Shown here piece after piece: positions 16,556 to 24,583 of a stretch of DNA of 64,000 bases. A model generated the notes under the pieces. That model was not told where the DNA came from. It did not search any database and saw nothing but the letters and a program-made list of their open reading frames with translations. The stretch lies in the NCBI RefSeq assembly GCF_002863585.1, contig NZ_PGUY01000043.1:43798-107797 (forward strand). The letters are read 5' to 3'. This DNA comes from Peribacillus deserti. Lineage in GTDB: Bacteria > Bacillota > Bacilli > Bacillales > DSM-1321. Within the stretch, counting starts at the first letter, position 1; the number at the start of each line of letters is the position of its first letter. Position numbers and translations under genes: made by a program.

Positions 16556-16617
16556 TTCACATTCCCCTTTATTCTTAATATTCTTTATTTTACCATACGA
16601 CTTCCAGAATTTTTACA

Positions 16618-16648
16618 ATGAAAAAGAACCGCTAAAGCGATCCTTTGA
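16618..16648 (-). repeat. Family B hairpin
   Basis: AAAAAGAACCGCTAAAGCGATCCTTT: minus-strand GATCGCTTTAGCGGTTCTTTTT is a terminator-like hairpin. The family is repeated at 10778, 12535, 17053, 20448 and 25240. Confidence 0.5.
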
Positions 16649-16676
16649 ATTCAGTATTGTTTGATAGGGATCTAAC

Positions 16677-16952
16677 TTACCGATGGTTTTTTAAGCGGGG
16701 GTTTATAGTTGCAATAAGGTAACCCACTACGGAATAACACAACAAGAAGAATGCAAGAAACCCATAAGCAGCTCCTTCAAAGCCCCTAACCTCTACATAC
16801 CCGTAGTAAAAGGATACAAATGAAGCACAAATAGCCATAATACTCGGCAAAAGCCTTACAAATAATGATAATTTGCGTTTTCTAAACCACCAGGTCAGAA
16901 GAATTATGAACAAACCTGGAATAACAGCAACCAAAAAAGGTCCTTCCATCAT
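16677..16952 (-). CDS. Small integral membrane protein (91 aa)
   Basis: The start at 16952 (MMEGPFLVAVIPGLFIILLTWW) follows GGAGGGGTTAAAAATA. Three transmembrane segments are evident: residues about 6-22, 33-50 and 60-82. The short basic loop WFRKRKLS after the first implies a cytoplasmic side there. Unknown function; common type of orphan Bacillus membrane protein. Confidence 0.6.
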   Translation of the reverse strand: MMEGPFLVAVIPGLFIILLTWWFRKRKLSLFVRLLPSIMAICASFVSFYYGYVEVRGFEGAAYGFLAFFLLCYSVVGYLIATINPRLKNHR

Positions 16953-17052
16953 TATTTTTAACCCCTCCAAATCCTAATAACTGCACAATATTACTTTAAC
17001 ATATATTGTAAATTACATTTTAATTCTTCATATTTTTAAAGATTGTTATGAA

Positions 17053-17162
17053 ATTAAAAAAGAACCGCGGCAAGCGATTCTTAATTTGATCATATATTGT
17101 TTGGTGATACGGGTCACCCATGATTATAGCTCGCTCATGAATGATTAAATTACACACTTTAT
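17053..17162 (-). repeat. Family B repeat with full trailer
   Basis: AAAAAGAACCGCGGCAAGCGATTCTT is followed by gtttggtgatacgggtcacc and cgctcatgaatga and ends attacacacttta, matching the trailer at 10800-10880. Part of gap 16953-17604, which also holds repeat R copy 3. Confidence 0.5.
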
Positions 17163-17309
17163 ACAGTTTGGATCAGGTAACATAACTTAATTTATCCTGC
17201 ACCATCCTGGATAAAACATACTCAGTTTTAATTTCTGCTAACTCCTTGTGGCAGTAAGATTCAACGCAGTTAAAACAACATATGAAGTTCAGTCCACATA
17301 ATATTTCGG

Positions 17310-17511
17310 CGATGAAAACTTACACAATAAGTTACACAGTTTTTATATCCTACTCCCATTGGGGGTAAGGACGAACCCAGTTTCTTATGTCATACGAAGG
17401 TTCATCTTCTAAAATGGAAGTTCTGGCAATTGAACCACTGTGTAACCTCTTTCGCCCTTACTGCCCGAAGGGCTTCAGAAGATTACACAACAAAACTGTG
17501 TAACTTATTGT
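17310..17511 (+). repeat. 200-bp repeat R, copy 3
   Basis: The most diverged copy. It keeps cttacacaataagttacacag, aatggaagttctggcaattg, aaccactgtgtaacctc and the terminal ttacacaa/tgtgtaa pair. Confidence 0.6.
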
Positions 17512-17565
17512 ATCTATTCATACTTTTTTCCGGTTTTTTAAGCGGATTGTATATATAGAAGAAAC

Positions 17566-17600
17566 AGAAACAAAAAGGCTGCCGAAGCCGCCAATTATTA
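17566..17600 (-). terminator. Terminator of the lipoprotein cluster (family A first half)
   Basis: AAAAAGGCTGCCGAAGCCGCC: on the minus strand GGCGGCTTCGGCAGCCTTTTT has a UUCG-type loop and a T run. It follows the last gene of the minus-strand cluster. Confidence 0.7.
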
Positions 17601-17604
17601 ATGA

Positions 17605-18021
17605 TTATTTACTTACTAATACCATACTTTCTGATTTTCCATCCCAGTTTACGATGGCGTCTATTTTATCCTTCTTGTCAGGTACCGAACAGCCAACCGT
17701 GCATGAAATATTACCAGTCTGACTTTTTTTATCAGGATTCAAACCACTTTTACTGGACTCATACTCTCCGTCCTGAAGAAATATTTTTGTTTGAATTTCT
17801 GTAGGGTTCTTTTGATCCGTAGTTATAGGAACAGGTTTCCCCCCAATGTACTTTAAAAGTACATTTGTTGTCGTTGAGTTATCAGAGCTAACGATCACGT
17901 TATACGTCACATTCCAATGTTTGCTTTTGCCCCTATACTCAATGGTTTCTGTGTCAGTAGCACAAGAAGTTAAAACTATTAATAAAGAAAGTAGTAGAAA
18001 GACACCTGAAATTCGTTTCAT
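17605..18021 (-). CDS. Putative lipoprotein (138 aa), paralogue of the next gene
   Basis: The start at 18021 (MKRISGVFLLLSLLIVLTSC) gives a signal peptide with lipobox LTSC. The mature part opens with an EYRGKSKHWNVTYNV repeat-like motif that matches EYQGKSDNWKVKLEL in the neighbouring protein. The C-terminal half has two Cys (SCTVGC) and ends DAIVNWDGKSESMVLVSK, again mirrored next door by EIEWNGKKEHIILSNK. Such proteins sit on the outer face of the membrane; role unknown. Confidence 0.65.
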   Translation of the reverse strand: MKRISGVFLLLSLLIVLTSCATDTETIEYRGKSKHWNVTYNVIVSSDNSTTTNVLLKYIGGKPVPITTDQKNPTEIQTKIFLQDGEYESSKSGLNPDKKSQTGNISCTVGCSVPDKKDKIDAIVNWDGKSESMVLVSK

Positions 18022-18062
18022 TTGAATAACCGCCACCTTCCGAGCCTGTTTTATATACAATT

Positions 18063-18452
18063 TTATTCTGATTTCTTGTTGGATAAAATGATATGCTCTT
18101 TCTTCCCGTTCCATTCAATCTCGATTTCCGGCTTGTCAGAAGAATCTGGCTCAGGTATATCGTTCACAGATTCTCTTCGGGTTGTTTTCTTGTATTCCAC
18201 AGTAGTGTGGTCGGCACCAGTCTCATATCCCGCTCCTTCCAGTATCCAGTTTATCGTTCGGGGTTCCTTCTGCTTTGCGACGTATTCGATAATAGTTGTG
18301 CGGCTATGATTGCTCAATTCAAGCTTAACTTTCCAATTATCGCTCTTTCCCTGATATTCAAATGCTTTACTTTTATCCATAAAACCCAGGAATACGGTTA
18401 CAATAATGCCCAAAACAAGGAAGCTGGATAAGATGAATAACCATTTTTTCAT
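18063..18452 (-). CDS. Membrane-anchored protein (129 aa), paralogue of 17605
   Basis: One N-terminal hydrophobic helix (residues 4-26) lacks a lipobox Cys, so it is probably membrane-anchored rather than lipidated. The exported domain shares the YQGKS-x-W-V opening and the W-G-K-E closing strand with the lipoprotein at 17605, indicating a tandem duplication. Unknown function. Confidence 0.6.
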   Translation of the reverse strand: MKKWLFILSSFLVLGIIVTVFLGFMDKSKAFEYQGKSDNWKVKLELSNHSRTTIIEYVAKQKEPRTINWILEGAGYETGADHTTVEYKKTTRRESVNDIPEPDSSDKPEIEIEWNGKKEHIILSNKKSE

Positions 18453-18465
18453 ATTCTATCCTCCC

Positions 18466-18939
18466 TTAATCATGTATCTCGATATTTCCTACATATTCTG
18501 CACTTCCATTATCGGTTAAAAGGTCAACTTCAATTAAATAGTCTCCTAGTTCGATAGGGAATTGAAAATTATGATTTTTATCTAATTCCAACTTTGTCTT
18601 TTTATCTTTCTGCCACAGCAACACATTTAATTCTAAAATTTTAAAGTCCTGGCTATCAAAACCTACATAAAATTCTTGTTTATCTGGATTCACCCTTATT
18701 TGTTGTTGTTTTTGCGCTAATGCCCGTATATCTTTGGTTTTCTTACTGTACTGTTTATCAGTATTCCAATCTATATTTGCTTCCTTTAATTTGATGTCGT
18801 CATTGGTCATGCTAATATCGAATAGTGTGACGCTTGGTGGTGTAAAATCGTAATCCTCCCCAATACAACCGGTTAGGACAAAAACAAATAGTACTCCGAT
18901 AAATGGCTTCAAAAAAATTTTCATTTTTTTCGTTTTCAC
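18466..18939 (-). CDS. Putative lipoprotein (157 aa)
   Basis: A signal peptide ending VLTGC makes this a lipoprotein. The mature part is beta-rich, with DFTPPSVTLFDISMT near the N-terminus and PIELGDYLIEVDLLT and SAEYVGNIEIHD at the end, like a small immunoglobulin-like domain. I recall similar uncharacterised Bacillus lipoproteins. It is in a five-gene minus-strand cluster of exported proteins. Confidence 0.65.
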   Translation of the reverse strand: MKTKKMKIFLKPFIGVLFVFVLTGCIGEDYDFTPPSVTLFDISMTNDDIKLKEANIDWNTDKQYSKKTKDIRALAQKQQQIRVNPDKQEFYVGFDSQDFKILELNVLLWQKDKKTKLELDKNHNFQFPIELGDYLIEVDLLTDNGSAEYVGNIEIHD

Positions 18940-18966
18940 TTTTTCCCTCCCCTTTATCGAATAGAA

Positions 18967-19878
18967 CTAGTGACTATAATTCTTTTCATATTCTCCCTTT
19001 TCAAAAATTTCCCTAGCCGACATTTTGGTCCATGTTTTGATGTTATCGACTTTATACTTTTTAATGTAGTTCTCTACCATTTTGTAGCCCTCGCTGTACC
19101 CGTATAGCAGGGGCAAACCGTTCCCTCCAAATAGCACTTCAAAGGACTTATTTAAATCGGGATTATCCAGATCATTTTTTATTTGATCCCAGTAAGCTGT
19201 TTGGTAAGCTGTATTCACATACATTCCCTTTAGGTTAGGGAATACCATTTTTTCAAACATAACCGCTTTACCTTCAAATACTAAATTATCCAATAAGGAA
19301 GTTGAGGGGTATGCGTATAATTCAGTCCAGACACTATGATGATATTCATGGGCAATCACGGTTTTGATTCGATCCGGTGAATTAGAAGGGCGAGCTGAAT
19401 ATATGATTTTCCCTGCCCCAACCGTTACGGCATTATCTTGATTGTTTTCCTGCGGTGGGAAAATACATACACTTGTTTTCTTTTTTCCAGGCAGATATTC
19501 AGAAGACTTCATTAAGGCTTCTTTAATAGAAGAAATTAATTCCTTCGAGTCGGTGGAACTCAACGTTTTCTTTGCTGTCTGTTCAGGCGGATTATTGATT
19601 AGGTTGTCATCCATATATGGATACTCTGCATCTTTGAAGCAGGAATTATATACAGGCTGGATGATTTTAGACTGGTATAATTCCTCTTTTTTATTCGCCG
19701 GCTGTCCATCCGCTGCTTTAAAGTAATCGGGATACAATTTATATGCTTCAATTATTTCAAAGCTCTGCTGCTTGTTTTTGAATTTTATAATAAGAGTCTC
19801 TTCCTTTTTCTCACTACAACCTGCAATCCAAGTTATTAAAACTAAAAATATGAAGAAATACGTATGTTTTTTTAACAT
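18967..19878 (-). CDS. DUF2268-type putative zinc protease lipoprotein (303 aa)
   Basis: The N-terminus MLKKHTYFFIFLVLITWIAGC is a lipoprotein signal. At about residue 175 the segment KTVIAHEYHHSVWTEL contains HExxH, the zinc-metalloprotease signature, in the context typical of DUF2268 proteins. Downstream FEGKAVMFEKMVFP supplies a possible third ligand (Glu). Members are predicted Zn-dependent proteases facing the outside of the cell. It lies immediately upstream of the other lipoprotein genes in the same direction. Confidence 0.75.
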   Translation of the reverse strand: MLKKHTYFFIFLVLITWIAGCSEKKEETLIIKFKNKQQSFEIIEAYKLYPDYFKAADGQPANKKEELYQSKIIQPVYNSCFKDAEYPYMDDNLINNPPEQTAKKTLSSTDSKELISSIKEALMKSSEYLPGKKKTSVCIFPPQENNQDNAVTVGAGKIIYSARPSNSPDRIKTVIAHEYHHSVWTELYAYPSTSLLDNLVFEGKAVMFEKMVFPNLKGMYVNTAYQTAYWDQIKNDLDNPDLNKSFEVLFGGNGLPLLYGYSEGYKMVENYIKKYKVDNIKTWTKMSAREIFEKGEYEKNYSH

Positions 19879-19904
19879 CTCCTGCTCCCTTTGTTCTTAA
19901 TGAA

Positions 19905-20342
19905 TTATATAAAGTATTTATAATAGTGTATGAAACTTATAGATACTCCAGAGATGGTAAATAGAAGTGTTCCTATAGCAAAAGAGCTTATTGAAACCTT
20001 ATAAATAGGAGAAGTGCCATCATCGGCTCCTGTATTAAACTTAGCTGCCGCTTTTGTATAGTTAAATGAGGAGTTCGCTCCAAATGAACCCATCCATAAC
20101 AGACTAGGAATAATTAAACTGCAAAAAAACAACGTATCAGTGAATGACCAACTTGTCTTAATTGTGATGATCTCTACCAAGATAAAATCAGTCAGCACTG
20201 TAAGACCAACAATAATAAACCTTTGCATTTTAAAGGTGAATTTCCTTTCAAGAAATTCCTCAAGTTTACTAATCCCATAAGCAAAGCCAAATACTATAAA
20301 TACAAATAAAATGTTAATAATCAACTTAAGCAAAGAGATCAT
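19905..20342 (-). CDS. Integral membrane protein (145 aa)
   Basis: Four hydrophobic segments are visible: residues about 5-24, 43-60, 70-88 and 118-140. A polar loop of about 25 residues (NYTKAAAKFNTGADDG) precedes the last. No family is recognised. It is the first gene of the exported-protein cluster. Confidence 0.6.
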   Translation of the reverse strand: MISLLKLIINILFVFIVFGFAYGISKLEEFLERKFTFKMQRFIIVGLTVLTDFILVEIITIKTSWSFTDTLFFCSLIIPSLLWMGSFGANSSFNYTKAAAKFNTGADDGTSPIYKVSISSFAIGTLLFTISGVSISFIHYYKYFI

Positions 20343-20447
20343 GATATAAAAGATATGAACTCCCCCTTTTTATGATCACGTGTTTTTTCCCTATATTCAT
20401 CTTCCTTATTTTACCACCATTCCCCTTTCTCTTCATGTAATAAAAAA

Positions 20448-20472
20448 AGAACCGCTACAGCGATTCTTAGCA
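20448..20472 (-). terminator. Family B hairpin
   Basis: AAAAAAGAACCGCTACAGCGATTCTT: the minus-strand hairpin AATCGCTGTAGCGGTTCTTTTTT ends the 77-residue membrane protein gene upstream. Confidence 0.6.
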
Positions 20473-20534
20473 TTTCTTCTATTACTCCCTAAGATTTATT
20501 AACAGAAACACGGATTTTGTTTTTACAGTTTGAC

Positions 20535-20768
20535 TTAAAATACGTCGAAGTAATTCAGAATTAAAACTGTATGAAATGCTGTTAACCCAATAACACCAAA
20601 TATCCTCCATTTCTCTCTTTCTTTAACTGCTTGAATCAGTGCGAGCACGAGGACTACTCCGAATAGTGAACCGATGGCAATGACTAAAAGGGAAGAGTCC
20701 TTAATTGAGTGTAGGACTCCTAGCCCGGCAATAATGATACAGAGTATGGTGCCGAATTTTTTATCCAT
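20535..20768 (-). CDS. Small membrane protein (77 aa)
   Basis: Three predicted transmembrane segments (about 5-20, 26-46 and 55-74) are separated by the charged loop VKEREKWR. GGGGC precedes the ATG. A truncated relic of its 5' end lies at about 21515-21555 (ATGCAAGATAATAAATTCGG on the minus strand). Function unknown. Confidence 0.6.
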   Translation of the reverse strand: MDKKFGTILCIIIAGLGVLHSIKDSSLLVIAIGSLFGVVLVLALIQAVKEREKWRIFGVIGLTAFHTVLILNYFDVF

Positions 20769-20815
20769 GTATTTCGCCGCCCCTTTTGCCGGTATACTAT
20801 CACTTTCAAAATAAG

Positions 20816-20908
20816 TTAAAATTTTTCCCTTACTATTTTTGCTACCCCGTAACCAACTGCCACGATGATCATTAAAGTAAAAAGAGGTATAATTACATTC
20901 GCAAACAT
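20816..20908 (-). CDS. Very small membrane protein (30 aa)
   Basis: ATG at 20908 follows AAAGGACTG. The product is essentially one transmembrane helix (NVIIPLFTLMIIVAVGYGVA) with a basic tail. Ribosome-binding site and clean helix support it. It may belong with the neighbouring small membrane genes. Confidence 0.45.
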   Translation of the reverse strand: MFANVIIPLFTLMIIVAVGYGVAKIVREKF

Positions 20909-20968
20909 AAAATCAGTCCTTTGTATCATTTTCTTTATCCTAGCATTTTTTCAAATTTTAAAAATCAT

Positions 20969-21240
20969 TTATTTTTGAGGTCTTATTGAACTATAAAGTC
21001 CTATAATTATGCCTAATAATTTCATCAGTAAAAAGAAAAAGAAGTAAAACACAAAATAGTTGAAGATCAAACCTAGCAAATTGAAGCTAACATTTTTTCC
21101 ACTTGGATAGTAGCCAAAAACCTGGGCAGGGAATCCAAATAATGTTCAAATTCATAATCTTTAACTCCCCATGCTGGAATAAACGCACAAGCAATAGCAA
21201 CTACCCAACTACATATATAAGGTTTTTTCTTGTTCACCAC
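20969..21240 (-). pseudogene. Frameshifted small membrane protein gene
   Basis: A GTG start at 21240 behind GGAGGTC opens VNKKKPYICSWVVAIACAF, then IPAWGVKDYEFEHY. One missing T at about 21142 (cattatttgg) shifts the frame. The continuation FGFPAQVFGYYPSGKNVSF, with a C-terminal hydrophobic helix to a stop at 20969, is in the next frame. Joined, this is an 89-residue two-helix protein with the FPAQV pattern I recall from Bacillus small membrane proteins. The T run makes a sequencing error possible. Confidence 0.55.
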
Positions 21241-21263
21241 ATAGGGACCTCCATTTAAAGTTT

Positions 21264-21452
21264 CTACCGATCACTTTTCAATATGATTTGAGAAAAATAA
21301 GCACACACTATATATAGCACAAAATAAAACATCGCAGAAAATAAGCGATTATCCCAATTCATAAAAAGATTAAGTATTGTGGCAATAGTAGCGAACAAAA
21401 ACGCTGACAATACTGCTTGTGTCCAAGTCATTTTCTTATTTAACTTCTTCAT
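21264..21452 (-). CDS. Small membrane protein (62 aa)
   Basis: Starts MKKLNKKMTWTQAVLSAFLF at 21452. Two transmembrane segments (about 9-28 and 33-54). AGCAGGGTGAAG precedes the start. Unknown function. Confidence 0.55.
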   Translation of the reverse strand: MKKLNKKMTWTQAVLSAFLFATIATILNLFMNWDNRLFSAMFYFVLYIVCAYFSQIILKSDR

Positions 21453-21489
21453 AAACTTCACCCTGCTTTTCCTTCATTGACGACATTGA

Positions 21490-21663
21490 AAACAGCTGCC
21501 GAAGCAGCCCCTAACACTTGATACAGATTATGGTGCCGAATTTATTATCTTGCATCTTATTTCCCTCACTAAATGCTCTATATGTTAAGAGAAGGTATGT
21601 AGGAATTGCTTCTTTTAGTCGCTCTCTTCTTTTGGCAATAAATGTGGTCTAAAATGCTTTGCC
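21490..21663 (-). pseudogene. Mosaic of gene relics
   Basis: Three pieces sit side by side: a family A half-hairpin (21490-21515), about 40 bp matching the 5' end of the membrane gene at 20535 (21515-21555), and about 50 bp (21613-21663) matching the 3' part of the creatininase-like genes (10003-10053). No intact frame. Confidence 0.6.
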
Positions 21664-21766
21664 TACGCATAAATTCGCGGGGTATATCACCCTAATTTTA
21701 CCATATGAGAGCAAGTTGCCGTATAATTATAAATAATCTTTTTTACAAGTGAGGGAGACTACTAAT

Positions 21767-21919
21767 ATGAAGGGCGAATTAATTAAGATTAGAGGTAAAA
21801 AACTTTATGTAGAATGTTATTGTTCGTACGATAATCCAGCAGTACTTTATCTTCACGGTGGTCCCAGTGAAAGCTGCTATAATTTTTCATACCACCAATC
21901 AAGAAAATTAGCCTCCTAA
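21767..21919 (+). pseudogene. N-terminal fragment of an alpha/beta hydrolase
   Basis: ATG at 21767 follows GAGGGAG and encodes 50 residues, including PAVLYLHGGPSESCYNFSYHQ. This is the oxyanion-hole region HGGPG of prolyl-aminopeptidase-like hydrolases. The frame then stops; the nucleophile elbow and the rest (about 200 residues) are missing. A promoter and terminator frame it, so a short peptide may still be made. Confidence 0.6.
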
Positions 21920-21936
21920 GAAGAACAAATGACTGT

Positions 21937-21961
21937 AAAAGAACACTTAGTGTGTTCTTTT
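21937..21961. terminator. Hairpin terminator
   Basis: AAAAGAACAC and GTGTTCTTTT pair perfectly over 10 bp, followed by TTTTC. Confidence 0.75.
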
Positions 21962-21998
21962 TTCTATTTAATGAACATATGGGTCTACTACGACAAGA

Positions 21999-22050
21999 AA
22001 GGCTGCTAACACACCCATTCTTGTTCAACTAACGCACCCGTTAGTGGAAG
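21999..22050. repeat. Family A dispersed repeat
   Basis: GAAAGGCTGCTAACACACCC, then CAACTAACGCACCCGTTAGT. The second hairpin CTAACG/CGTTAG is perfect. Gap 21920-22193 holds nothing else I can support. Confidence 0.55.
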
Positions 22051-22193
22051 TAGGGGTTCCATATAACCAGTTAAATGATGCGACGAAGTGACTAAAATTT
22101 TTAAGAGTAACTTAAATATCAGTATATGTTAACGACGTTCCCTTACTCTACTTCAACTACCCTGGACCTACAGATCAATAAGAAAACGAATTG

Positions 22194-22643
22194 TTATATC
22201 CTTGCGATTTCTACGGCTCTTGTTAATGCCATTGCAAATTGACCTGATTCAAGTTTGTTTCCTAAAGAAATGGTTTCCAATCCACTGTAGCCGTTACCTA
22301 GACGTTCTCTCTCAAAAGGAGTAACCGTAAATCCCTCGTCTAAACTCCACCCATAGCTGATGAATTTTTTGTTTTCTGTAAACCTTTTATAACTATTTAT
22401 TTTTAGGTGACGTTGTAATACTGTCTTTTTATTAATGGATGGTTCTTCTTTATGACACAGTATTAAAGCTGACAATGCAATCTTCTCAAGATCCCTATTT
22501 GAATACGGTGCCTTCAATTCAATAAAGGTGTCCATTTCCACAATTCCCCTTTCAGTATCACAATTTGGGACAAAATATAAGGTTCCAGAAAAAACATCAA
22601 CATAAATGTTTACTAACGTGTATTCCATACAAAAAATCTCCAT
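22194..22643 (-). CDS. Hypothetical protein (149 aa)
   Basis: The start at 22643 (MEIFCMEYTLVNIYVDVFSG) is placed after GTAGGTGATAAA; an ATG ten codons earlier lacks a site. It is a soluble, mixed alpha/beta protein. Two parts stand out: FVPNCDTERGIVEMDTFIEL, and a C-terminal ETISLGNKLESGQFAMALTR helix. No family is recognised. Confidence 0.5.
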   Translation of the reverse strand: MEIFCMEYTLVNIYVDVFSGTLYFVPNCDTERGIVEMDTFIELKAPYSNRDLEKIALSALILCHKEEPSINKKTVLQRHLKINSYKRFTENKKFISYGWSLDEGFTVTPFERERLGNGYSGLETISLGNKLESGQFAMALTRAVEIARI

Positions 22644-22756
22644 TTTATCACCTACTTCAACTAAATGATTCATCCGTAGTTAAAACTCGTGGTACTCTTT
22701 CTCTTTCCCATTCCTGTTCAATCTAACCTTACTTACCTGCCCATCACAGGAATAAC

Positions 22757-22815
22757 AAAAAGGCTGCCGAAGAAGCCATTTGTTGGTTCAACTAACGCAC
22801 CCGTTAGTGTAAGTA
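22757..22815. repeat. Family A dispersed repeat, best-preserved copy
   Basis: AAAAAGGCTGCCGAAGAAGCC, then TTCAACTAACGCACCCGTTAG. Both halves are intact. It lies between the hypothetical genes at 22194 and 22874 and can act as a minus-strand terminator. Confidence 0.6.
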
Positions 22816-22873
22816 CAATCCTTCACAAACTTGTTTTCATTTTAGAGAAACACCTCTGAGTATAATACTCTAT

Positions 22874-24415
22874 TTAATCGAACTCTTGACATTGTCTTTG
22901 ACTCTCTTCTTGAGAAATATGTTTCTCAATTTTTACATTTGTCACTTTTAACCCTTCTAGGTTAGAATCCCTTACAGAAAAACTAAGCTTATCGTAATCT
23001 CCACCGTGATGTCCTGAATAGCTTAAAGCACTTGCAAAAATAAGATGTCTCCTTGGGTCTCCATCAATGGGTTCAATTTGGATTTTTGGACACATAAAAA
23101 AATCCGAATAAGATGGTCCCAAAATATTTAAATAACGTGTAAACAATGCTTCTTCAAGCAATTCTTCTTTAGTAGGTCCGTTCAATTCTTTTCTCCACCC
23201 TACTACGAGCCAATCATATAGGGATTGGGACTTTATTTGCACTTTATGGCTATTCTCCGAAATGATTAATTCCCCATCTATAGCTGTACAGGTTTTTTGT
23301 TTGTTTTCAAGTAGACACTTATAAGCAGGTTCAATGGTAATCACTTCTTCATTTACCGTTTTTAATGTCAATTTATTGGATGGTTTCTCTAAAGATACCT
23401 CATTTGTTCCATTCACTCTGCTAGAGTTATTAAGCCAGTGTACCACTTTTCTGAGTACACGCTCTTGAAAACCATCGTTGATACTGAATATACGCTGTTG
23501 CCCCGAATCATTTTCAATTTTAATGTTTTGAACCTCATAATGCTTTAATGAGTGCGTCATTAATTGTTCCAAAAAAGGAACCCGTTGTTTCTCCAGCTTA
23601 TCACTTAATTTTTCAAAGTTTTCTACTGCATCAGGTAATGACAATTGCTTTGCTAATGTAGTCCCTTTCTGTATAGAATCCCTAGCTTTTTCAAATAAAT
23701 TTGCCTTTATTTGAGCATCTGCAAGTGTATACCAATAGAACCACGCATCCATTTTTGATATTTTATTGTTATAAAATTTTTCAATTGCAGGATAGTAACT
23801 AGAGTATAATTCTTCATCTAAAACTAATTTTTCTCCATTCCATTTTAAAACATCTACAAAATAGGTATCTGCAATGTACCTTTGCCAAATGGCTATACCA
23901 ATTTTCTTATTACTTATCAATTCCATCATATGATATGGGACATCTGCTATCACCTTTAAAGAATTATTATCCCATTTAAAAATCGCTAGTTTATTTCCTG
24001 CTGAAGCACCAGTTGTGACACCAAAGAGATATTCTTTAATACCATCACCAGTAATATCAGTGACACCTGAATAATCTAATCCTACCCCTTGTGTTTGGGT
24101 CTCCCAATTCTTTTCCCATCTTTCATTTTCTTTTTTTAGTACTATTACGCCATATTGTGAAGGATTAGGTTGTTCTTTTGCTTTTGTTTCAAAAGTAATA
24201 ATAATCTCTTCTTGTCCATCGTGGTTAAAGTCATAAAACTGATACGGTTTTGTTGATTTAGGTTCTTCAGGACTTACTAGTTTTGAGTTTGATGGCACAA
24301 ACTCATTGATAATTTCCATTAGTTCTTTATTCAATTTTTCTTCAGAGTGAGCAAAGATTGGTGAAAGGTTTGATATGACTGTTGCCAATATTGTAAATAA
24401 TAAAATCCTTTTCAT
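22874..24415 (-). CDS. Exported protein with VCBS/FG-GAP-like repeats (513 aa)
   Basis: A signal peptide (residues 1-22, cleaved near FAHS) is followed by calcium-loop-like repeats: YDFNHDGQEEIII near residue 62 and VTDITGDGIKEYLFG near 117, the D-x-N-x-D-G pattern of FG-GAP/EF-like beta-propeller blades. The middle (about 200-270) is helical (FEKARDSIQKGTTLAKQL), and the C-terminal 220 residues are beta-rich with two Cys. Exported and probably cell-surface or secreted. Similar Bacillus proteins are uncharacterised. Confidence 0.65.
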   Translation of the reverse strand: MKRILLFTILATVISNLSPIFAHSEEKLNKELMEIINEFVPSNSKLVSPEEPKSTKPYQFYDFNHDGQEEIIITFETKAKEQPNPSQYGVIVLKKENERWEKNWETQTQGVGLDYSGVTDITGDGIKEYLFGVTTGASAGNKLAIFKWDNNSLKVIADVPYHMMELISNKKIGIAIWQRYIADTYFVDVLKWNGEKLVLDEELYSSYYPAIEKFYNNKISKMDAWFYWYTLADAQIKANLFEKARDSIQKGTTLAKQLSLPDAVENFEKLSDKLEKQRVPFLEQLMTHSLKHYEVQNIKIENDSGQQRIFSINDGFQERVLRKVVHWLNNSSRVNGTNEVSLEKPSNKLTLKTVNEEVITIEPAYKCLLENKQKTCTAIDGELIISENSHKVQIKSQSLYDWLVVGWRKELNGPTKEELLEEALFTRYLNILGPSYSDFFMCPKIQIEPIDGDPRRHLIFASALSYSGHHGGDYDKLSFSVRDSNLEGLKVTNVKIEKHISQEESQRQCQEFD

Positions 24416-24489
24416 CCAAAATCCCCTTTATTGGGCTAGTATTAAAGATTATTGTCCCCTTATTTTACACTTTATATCAATAACCTTTG

Positions 24490-24560
24490 TTCAACTAAAC
24501 TGCCATTCTGTTGAACAAAAAAGCCTTACTCCAATTGAAGTAAAGCACCCGTTTCTTTAA
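24490..24560. repeat. Family A repeat, degenerate
   Basis: TTCAACTAAACTGCCATTCTG and AAAAGCCTTACTCCAATTG, then AAGCACCCGTTTCTTTAAG. Diverged hairpins. Confidence 0.35.
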
Positions 24561-24583
24561 GTGTAATTGTTCACAGAGTCATC

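Noticed and set aside
9725..17511. CRISPR array from the recurring TTACACA motifs and repeats
   Set aside because: Copies are kilobases apart with long diverged interiors; there is no regular repeat-spacer spacing and no cas gene.
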